This document shows, piece after piece, positions 58,572 through 64,000 of a stretch of DNA of 64,000 nucleotides (positions are counted from its first letter, which is position 1; every line of letters starts with the position of its first letter). The notes beneath the pieces were generated by a model that worked only from the letters and a program-made list of their open reading frames with translations, was not told the origin of the DNA and ran no database searches. The translations under genes were made by a program, and so were the position numbers. Source of the stretch: Actinoallomurus purpureus (GTDB taxonomy: Bacteria > Actinomycetota > Actinomycetes > Streptosporangiales > Streptosporangiaceae); contig NZ_JAMXMY010000007.1 of NCBI RefSeq assembly GCF_024055795.1, positions 1-64,000 of the forward strand, in the 5' to 3' direction.

Positions 58572-60761
58572 CTCGTACGGCTCGGGCCGAGGCGTGCCCG
58601 CCGGTCTCCGGCCCTCCAGTGCGAGGGTGATCGGCGTCGCCGTGAAGACGCTCGACCAGGTGCCGACGAGGATCCCCGCCAGAAGCGCCACCGCGAAGTC
58701 GGTCAGCGAGTCGCCGCCGAGCAGGGCCAGCGCCGCCAGAATGAAGATCGCTCCCATTCCCGTGTTGACCGTACGCGGCACGGTCTGCAGCGCCGCGCGG
58801 TTCGCGATCCCGGCGAGCGGGGCCTTCGGGTCCTCCCTCCACAGCTCCCGTACGCGGTCGAACACCACCACCGAGTCGTTCACGGAGTAGCCGATGATCG
58901 TCAGCAGCGCCGCGAGGAACACCCCGTCGACGGACCTGCCCGACCAGGCGAACAGACCGGTGACGATGACGACGTCGTGCAGCATCGCCAGCACGGCGCC
59001 CGCGCCGAACGTCCAGCGGAACCGGATCGCCAGGTAGACCAGCTGCCCGCCGAGGGCGGCGCCCAGCGCGATCACCGCCTTGTCCCGCAGCTCACTGCCG
59101 AGACTCGGCCCGACCCTCTCGTCGCGCTGCTTGGTGACGGTACCGCCGTGGCGCTGAAGGGCTTCGTGGATCCGGTGCTCCTGGTCGTCGGTGAGGTCGC
59201 CGGTACGCACGGAGACGTCGTTCCCGCCGGACGCCTGGACGACGGCGTGCGGGAACCCCGCGTTCGACACCGCCCGGCGCGCGGTGTCCGCGTCGACGGA
59301 CCTGCTCGTGGAGTACTCGACGAGCCGGCCGCCGGTGAACTCCACCCCTAGGTTCAGGCCGCGTACGGCGATCCCGGTGACCGCCAGCAGCACCGCGACG
59401 GCGGAGACCGACAGCCAGATACGGCGGCGTCCCATCACGTCCGGATCGCGCCGCTCGATCCAGCGCCGTACCCGCCCGCTCCCGGCCAGCCCCGTCAGCG
59501 ACGGCCGGGCGGCGACCGCCCGGCGGCCGAGCGCCCACTCGGCGAGCACCCGCGTCACCAGCAGCGCCGACACGAACGAGGCCAGCACACCGATCGACAG
59601 GGTGATGCCGAAACCGCGGACCGACCCCGAGGCCAGGAAGAACAGCAGCCCCGCGGCGAGCAGGGTGGTCATGTTCGAATCCGCGATCGCCGACCAGGCC
59701 TTACGGAAGCCCCGGGTCAGCGCGGACCGCACCCCCTGGCGCGGCATCGCGGCGTGCTCCTCGCGCGCCCGCTCGAACACCAGCACGTTCGCGTCGACCG
59801 CCATGCCGATGGCCAGCACGAACCCGGCCAGCCCCGGCAGGGTGAGGGTGGCGCCCATGGCGCTCAGCGCCGCATAGGAGATCAGCGCGTACGAGCCGAG
59901 CGCCAGGGCGGCCACCACGCCCGCCAAGCGGTACATCCAGATCACGAACAGCGCGGTGAGCACGACCCCGATCACCGCGGCCCGGGCACTGGCGTCGATC
60001 GCCTCCGCCCCGAGGGTCGGCCCGACCGTACGCTGCTCGACGACGTCGACCGGCACCGGCAAAGCACCGCCCTGGATCAGCGCGGCGAGGTTCTTGGCGT
60101 CCTTCTCGCCGAAGTCACCGGTGATCTGCGTCGATCCGCCGGTGATGCCGGTACCACAACCGACGCCCGGGTCCACCTGCGGCGCCGAGATCACCCTGTC
60201 GTCGAGGAGGATGGCGACCCTGCGCGCCGGGTCGCCGGGCGCGGCGCAGGCCGCCTTCGCGGTCAGCCGCTGCCATGCCGCGTCATGATGGAAGTCGACC
60301 GAGACGAACCAGCCGCGCAGGCTCTGCGGGTCGAACCCGGCCTGCGCCGTGCCGACGTCCTTCCCGGTCAGCGCGACGGGGCCTACCTGGAGCGGCTGTC
60401 CCTTCTCGTCGGGCATGGCGCGGCCGCCGGTGGGGACCACGGAATGGAAGGACAACTGCGCGGTACGGCCGATGACCCCGGTGGCCTGCCGGGCGTCCTG
60501 CACGCCGGGCAGTTCGACGATGATCCGCTTGTCGCCGGAGCGGGTGAGCGCCGGCTCGGAGACCCCGAGGGCGTCGATCCGCCTGCGCAGCACTTCGACG
60601 GCGCGGTCGGTGGACCGCCGATCGGCCTTCGCGTACGGGGAGTCGTGGGTCTGCAGCACGATCTGAGTGCCTCCGCGCAGGTCGAGCCCCAGGCGCGGAG
60701 ACGTGAACAGGGTGATGAACAGTGAGGCGGCGATCACGGCGAACGCCAGAAGCGCTCGCAC
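58566..60761 (-). CDS. fused SecDF protein-export subunit
   Basis: 731 residues: TM1 and the LGLDLRGGTQIVLQT motif, the P1 periplasmic domain with GVSEPALTRSGDKRIIVELPG, the SecD transmembrane block (VLAIGMAVDANVLVFERAREE), then the SecF half beginning with LGVEFTGGRLVEYSTS and the block SVNDSVVVFDRVRE. SecDF uses the proton-motive force to assist Sec export. Fused SecDF in a genome of this type is probably an addition to separate secD and secF genes. The start is uncertain: GTG 60761 lacks a ribosome site, while GGAGG stands before an in-frame ATT 24 nt upstream. Confidence 0.9.
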   Translation of the reverse strand: MRALLAFAVIAASLFITLFTSPRLGLDLRGGTQIVLQTHDSPYAKADRRSTDRAVEVLRRRIDALGVSEPALTRSGDKRIIVELPGVQDARQATGVIGRTAQLSFHSVVPTGGRAMPDEKGQPLQVGPVALTGKDVGTAQAGFDPQSLRGWFVSVDFHHDAAWQRLTAKAACAAPGDPARRVAILLDDRVISAPQVDPGVGCGTGITGGSTQITGDFGEKDAKNLAALIQGGALPVPVDVVEQRTVGPTLGAEAIDASARAAVIGVVLTALFVIWMYRLAGVVAALALGSYALISYAALSAMGATLTLPGLAGFVLAIGMAVDANVLVFERAREEHAAMPRQGVRSALTRGFRKAWSAIADSNMTTLLAAGLLFFLASGSVRGFGITLSIGVLASFVSALLVTRVLAEWALGRRAVAARPSLTGLAGSGRVRRWIERRDPDVMGRRRIWLSVSAVAVLLAVTGIAVRGLNLGVEFTGGRLVEYSTSRSVDADTARRAVSNAGFPHAVVQASGGNDVSVRTGDLTDDQEHRIHEALQRHGGTVTKQRDERVGPSLGSELRDKAVIALGAALGGQLVYLAIRFRWTFGAGAVLAMLHDVVIVTGLFAWSGRSVDGVFLAALLTIIGYSVNDSVVVFDRVRELWREDPKAPLAGIANRAALQTVPRTVNTGMGAIFILAALALLGGDSLTDFAVALLAGILVGTWSSVFTATPITLALEGRRPAGTPRPEPYEV

Positions 60762-60916
60762 CGCCGTGGCACGAGAAATGGGATGCCTCCATACGGGCCG
60801 GCCCGGCGAACCGGGCCACGGACGAACCCCGCCACGCGCGTCACTCGCGGCCGTGCGGCCGGGGATGCTCGCGCGGTCGGCGGGTCCCGCGACGCGTCAG
60901 GCGTGGCGGGTGATGA

Positions 60917-61312
60917 TCAGGAACCCGTGGTGGAGGGCGGCCCACGGCCGCGCGGAGTGAGTGTCGATGCCCCGTGTGGTACCGCCGGAGCTTCGACGAC
61001 CGGCTCGAGCAGGCGCCGGTCCGCGCCGACCGCCGTACCGCCGCAGACGACCGCCGGCGCGTCCGAGGTCGTGTGCCGCGAAGACGACCTTGACGCATCC
61101 GCGGCGGCCCAGACCCGGAGCGTGCTCTTCTCCGTGACCAGGCCGACGGCGCTCGACACGGTCGCTGCCGTGCCATAGGCCGACGCCGCCGACAGGGACC
61201 TGGCCGACGCGGCGTACGCCGACGTCGTACCGGTCCCTGCGGGAAGGGCGAACCCGATGACCCCGAGAAGCAGGGCCAGGATCCGGAGACGGCGGGCGAT
61301 CCGGTCGTTCAC
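60917..61312 (-). CDS. possible secreted hypothetical protein
   Basis: 131 residues: RIARRLRILALLLGVIGFALPAG is a good signal peptide with TSAYA as the cleavage site, and GGGAGGGCGAC precedes GTG 61312. The rest (ASARSLSAASAYG... to a Pro/Gly tail) has no recognised domain and biased composition, so the gene may be degraded. Confidence 0.45.
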   Translation of the reverse strand: MNDRIARRLRILALLLGVIGFALPAGTGTTSAYAASARSLSAASAYGTAATVSSAVGLVTEKSTLRVWAAADASRSSSRHTTSDAPAVVCGGTAVGADRRLLEPVVEAPAVPHGASTLTPRGRGPPSTTGS

Positions 61313-61393
61313 GTCGCCCTCCCGCCGTCGATGATCTTTCCGCCACCGTATCCGATGAGCACTGCGGTCAGCGCTGGATCTTGGATCCTGATC

Positions 61394-61430
61394 GCACGTT
61401 CGCGTCCACCGCCATGCCGATGGCCAGTAC
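61394..61430. repeat. 37-bp copy of a secD segment
   Basis: GCACGTTCGCGTCCACCGCC and the following 17 bases match 59783-59819 inside secDF at 35 of 37 positions, same orientation. That secD stretch encodes MAVDANV. It fuses directly to the remnant at 61431 onwards. Confidence 0.8.
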
Positions 61431-61686
61431 CACGGGTCAGCCAGCGGAGCCGGGCCCGTACGTCGACCGTGTCGTTCGCGAGCGCGTTGTAGACGAATCC
61501 GTGCAATCGCACGGTGGCGGGCCAGGTCCGTTCATCGTCCTCGAAGATGCCGACCTGGGCGTTGGTGAGGTTCACGACGCCATCAGGTCGTCGGCGAGGC
61601 AGCAGCAACAGCGCCGTGACCCTGCCGCCCTCCAGGTCCAGCGCCTGCCCGGACCCGATCCCAGCACAGACAACCGGGCACAACAC
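61431..61686 (-). pseudogene. fragment of a large actinomycete membrane-associated protein
   Basis: The minus frame RPDGVVNLTNAQVGIFEDDERTWPATVRLHGFVYNALANDTVDVRARLRWLTR matches the pattern (GVVDLSNA-V...W...L-L-GF-Y--L) of the oxidoreductase-like, pentapeptide-flavoured large proteins of actinomycetes, but only about 80 residues remain. It ends abruptly at the secD-derived fragment at 61430, so it is a truncated remnant. Confidence 0.6.
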
Positions 61687-61726
61687 AACTGGCGCTGGCG
61701 CCAGGAAACCGGTAGACAGTCATCCA

Positions 61727-61779
61727 AGGGCTTCTGGTGGGCGAGTGATCTAGACACTCCCTCGACTACCAGAAGCCCT
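61727..61779. repeat. long inverted repeat at the end of the large right-hand ORF
   Basis: AGGGCTTCTGGT (61727-61738) and ACCAGAAGCCCT (61768-61779), 12 bp perfect, with further inner pairing (GAGTG/CACTC) around TCTAGA. It overlaps the last codons (GFW-stop) of the right-hand ORF. Looks like an IS end or terminator. Confidence 0.65.
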
Positions 61780-64000
61780 CTTCCCTCTCCAGAGCCGACA
61801 CGCGATCCCCACCCAAACCGTCTGCTAACAGGCTCTTAAGCTCACGGTGGCCGGAGGGATAACCTGGGCCGTCATCAGCCCGCCCCGGCCTCAGGCCGAC
61901 AACGGCGATCGACACGCACGCCTTCTCACCGTTCTCATCCAGCGTGCTGTAGCTACTCTCCGCCCATTCGGCCCAAATCTGCCAGTCGGCGAACTCGGGA
62001 GGCAGACCATCCGCGGCATTTTGCGGATCGGGCCGGGAGCCGACCGCCGGTTCGCCGGCTGCGGTGGGATCACCCGCATGCTGGTCCGAGCGGTGTCCCG
62101 ATGGCGCGTCGGGGCGCACACGGCCCGGCGCCGGATCCGCGAAGCCGTGTCGGCCGGTGTCGTGTTCGATGGGGGTGTTCGTGTCGGGGGCTGTTATGCG
62201 GGCCTCGATCCGGACCCGGCCACGGCCGATGCTTGGATCGGCACGGATGTCGACGGGGACCTGTGTGCCGACGATCTGTGCCGCTGCGGGAAGATCGAAG
62301 TCAGCGAGCTTGGAGCGGACCTTGTCCAGGAAGACGTCCCGCACCACCTTGGCGATCCGGTGCTGCGGCGTCGCCCAGTTCGCAGCTGTGCCTGGACCGG
62401 CGCTGATGCGAAGGGCCGGTGCGGGGCGCCCGGCCCGCAAATCCCTTATGAGGGCCTCGGCGTACTGGCCGGCGAGGGATGGCACGTCGGTGCGAACTCC
62501 GTTGAACCGGACCTCCGCCACGTGGTCGGGTTCGAAATCCATCACGGCCGGAGCCGGGGGCGCCACCCGGTTTCCGGGGATCGGCAAGGGCACCTTCTCC
62601 GACCGGTAGCGGAACGGGCCGAGATCGCCCAGCACCGCCGAGTGCATCTCGGCAGCGAACGTCACACAGTTGTTGAGGAGCCACTGGTAAGGCTGGTTCT
62701 GCTTCGAGCGGGCGAAGTCGACGCCGCTCTGCATCTGCTCCACCGTTACCTGCTTCGGTGCCTCGATCCGTGGCACACTTTGGAAGTCCGGGCTGAACAC
62801 CGCGCCTGCTGAGGAACCGAACCACGGTACGTCTGCGGCGTTCGCCGCGCCGAACCCCATGGTGAAGACCCGGCCTCGATACCGGGCCGCTCCGCGCCCC
62901 GGCGTGCCCAGCGGAAGCCGGACACTCACCCACACATGGCCCTGGTCACTCATCCCGGCAAGAGGCCGGACCGTGATGGCGAACTCCACAACGGCGCCCT
63001 GGCGGTCCTGTATCCCCGACAGCGCGCGTTCCAGCTGCGCGATATCGTAACTCGCATCCGCCGGCACATTGAGCGGACGTGCGTCGGGCTCGCGACGGTC
63101 CATCACCCTCCGCACCGCGTCGGCCAACGCCGGCACATCGGTGAACACATCCCGCCCATGCCTGATCCGGTAAACATCCGCCAAGGTCAGCAACGACAGG
63201 GTGTCGTGCTCGATCCCAGACATCGGCTCGAATGCGTCAGTCCGCCCATCGCTCACGCGCTCAGCGACATCGTCCGCCAGCGCCGCCACGTCAGGGAAGT
63301 TCACGCCCATCAGCTGCTGGAACCCGACCGGCTCCGCGGACCATGCCGAAATGATCCCCGACAGGGCCTCTGGCCGGTCACGCACCTCATCCACCGACTC
63401 CGTCACCCGGCCCCCCTCACTGACCCGGGCCCGCAGCCTCCGGACGAGGTCCTTCACTTGCGCCGGTGACAGCGGCTGACGCCCCGGGCGTACACCACTG
63501 AGGTCCTGGCCTGACAGCAGAGCTGCGCGGGGCGGCACGTCGGTCGGCGGGACGGCACCCGCAGGCGACGTCGCCGTCGCGTTGGAGCTCGAAGTGCTCG
63601 GCGAAATCTGTTCCTGCGCATGTGGATCGTCTTCGTTCAGCACTACCACCGGCTGCGGTGGCATCGGCTCGATCTCAGCCGCCTGGTGCCGTTGGTCGGC
63701 CGCTTTGGCGAGCTCTTGTATAACGCGACCCTGGAGACGATAGATCGCCGCGCTTCGGTTGGATGGGCGGTCTTTAGAATCCAACCAGCGATCGATTGCG
63801 GCCAGGATGTTTTGTAGTCCCCGTTCGCTTCGGTGGAATCCGTCGGTGTCGCGGAGGCCGCCGTTCTTCCACAGGTCAAGCGCGAGGTCGACTTCCTTCA
63901 GCGCAGGTGAGCGCCCTCGGGTCGGCGACTGAAGAAACGGCAGGCGAGAAAGGGTTTCCCAGTCGTCGATGATGTCACCGTCGAACTCGCCGGCGCCACC
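61766..64000 (-). CDS. C-terminal part of a very large protein with permuted papain-like (His-Cys) domain
   Basis: Open in one frame from the window edge (64000) to TAG at 61766: more than 744 residues, 5' end outside. A mostly disordered Pro/Ser linker (about 120-180 in this part) precedes a helical region with TLSLLTLADVYRIRHGRDVF, then a domain with His first (GHVWVSVRLPLG, GRVFTMGFG) and Cys later (YQWLLNNCVTFAAEMHSAVLG), the order of circularly permuted NlpC/LRAT-like hydrolases. The end (EFADWQIWAEWAESSYSTLDENGEK) is acidic. Matches the style of giant actinomycete 'lonely Cys' and polymorphic-toxin proteins; toxin role is inference. Confidence 0.7.
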   Translation of the reverse strand, partial: GGAGEFDGDIIDDWETLSRLPFLQSPTRGRSPALKEVDLALDLWKNGGLRDTDGFHRSERGLQNILAAIDRWLDSKDRPSNRSAAIYRLQGRVIQELAKAADQRHQAAEIEPMPPQPVVVLNEDDPHAQEQISPSTSSSNATATSPAGAVPPTDVPPRAALLSGQDLSGVRPGRQPLSPAQVKDLVRRLRARVSEGGRVTESVDEVRDRPEALSGIISAWSAEPVGFQQLMGVNFPDVAALADDVAERVSDGRTDAFEPMSGIEHDTLSLLTLADVYRIRHGRDVFTDVPALADAVRRVMDRREPDARPLNVPADASYDIAQLERALSGIQDRQGAVVEFAITVRPLAGMSDQGHVWVSVRLPLGTPGRGAARYRGRVFTMGFGAANAADVPWFGSSAGAVFSPDFQSVPRIEAPKQVTVEQMQSGVDFARSKQNQPYQWLLNNCVTFAAEMHSAVLGDLGPFRYRSEKVPLPIPGNRVAPPAPAVMDFEPDHVAEVRFNGVRTDVPSLAGQYAEALIRDLRAGRPAPALRISAGPGTAANWATPQHRIAKVVRDVFLDKVRSKLADFDLPAAAQIVGTQVPVDIRADPSIGRGRVRIEARITAPDTNTPIEHDTGRHGFADPAPGRVRPDAPSGHRSDQHAGDPTAAGEPAVGSRPDPQNAADGLPPEFADWQIWAEWAESSYSTLDENGEKACVSIAVVGLRPGRADDGPGYPSGHRELKSLLADGLGGDRVSALEREEGFW

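Noticed and set aside
61847-62812. Plus-strand frame opposite the large right-hand ORF
   Set aside because: It lacks any recognisable motif and the minus strand carries the conserved His-Cys domain; treated as shadow.

Overview
This is a high-GC (roughly 70%) actinomycete chromosome segment. The evidence is pervasive G/C third-position codons, frequent GTG/TTG starts, twin-arginine signals, an AfsR-type BTAD regulator, an HrdB-type sigma factor, an EfeO/EfeB pair with an IdeR/DmdR-like iron box, and CBM2-bearing chitinases. Gene content suits the Streptosporangiales/Thermomonosporaceae or a related filamentous group, but I cannot name the genus from sequence alone. There is no phage module, CRISPR array or rRNA.

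Left part (1-16 kb): a CAU-anticodon tRNA; a C4-dicarboxylate module (transporter divergent from a CitA-type kinase and CitB-type regulator, with a 12-bp-period repeat behind the regulator); a small ATP-binding anti-sigma-like protein; a large LuxR-type ATPase regulator followed by a translationally coupled alpha/beta hydrolase and GMC oxidoreductase with an extra C-terminal domain; a histidine phosphatase; a stand-alone HemC; an aminoglycoside-phosphotransferase-fold protein; a Nudix protein; and an SDR/MerR divergent pair with a clear 19-bp-spacer MerR promoter.

16-31 kb: an IS5-like element whose transposase carries an amber codon; a GlcD-type FAD oxidase; a MalY/PatB aminotransferase; a Tat-exported sulfite-oxidase-type molybdoenzyme split by a frameshift in a C run; a SigE-like ECF factor; an AfsR-like regulator; a secreted CHAP-like protein; tRNA-Asn; a YtxH protein; a trehalase-like glycosidase; and efeOB.

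31-45 kb: the housekeeping core sigma-70/dnaG pair (overlapping genes), an ABC ATPase, lactate permease, and an ECF41-type operon (reductase, ECF41 sigma, carboxymuconolactone decarboxylase) with a matching ECF41 promoter in front of the decarboxylase; then dgt, Nudix, M48 protease, cupin and DUF4267 genes, and a TetR gene with repeated palindromic operators.

46-64 kb: a small secreted protein, two chitinases sharing a nearly identical CBM2-FN3 module, a PPOX enzyme, a DUF218 protein, PPDK and a GH15 trehalase. Next comes an orphan homologue of PrnB (the heme enzyme of pyrrolnitrin synthesis) in a stretch bounded by two imperfect ~100-bp direct repeats, then a fused SecDF, a scarred region with gene fragments (including a copied piece of secD), and the C-terminal part of a very large protein with an apparent circularly permuted papain-like (His-then-Cys) domain that runs off the window. 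The PrnB island and the large protein at the right edge are the most unusual content.
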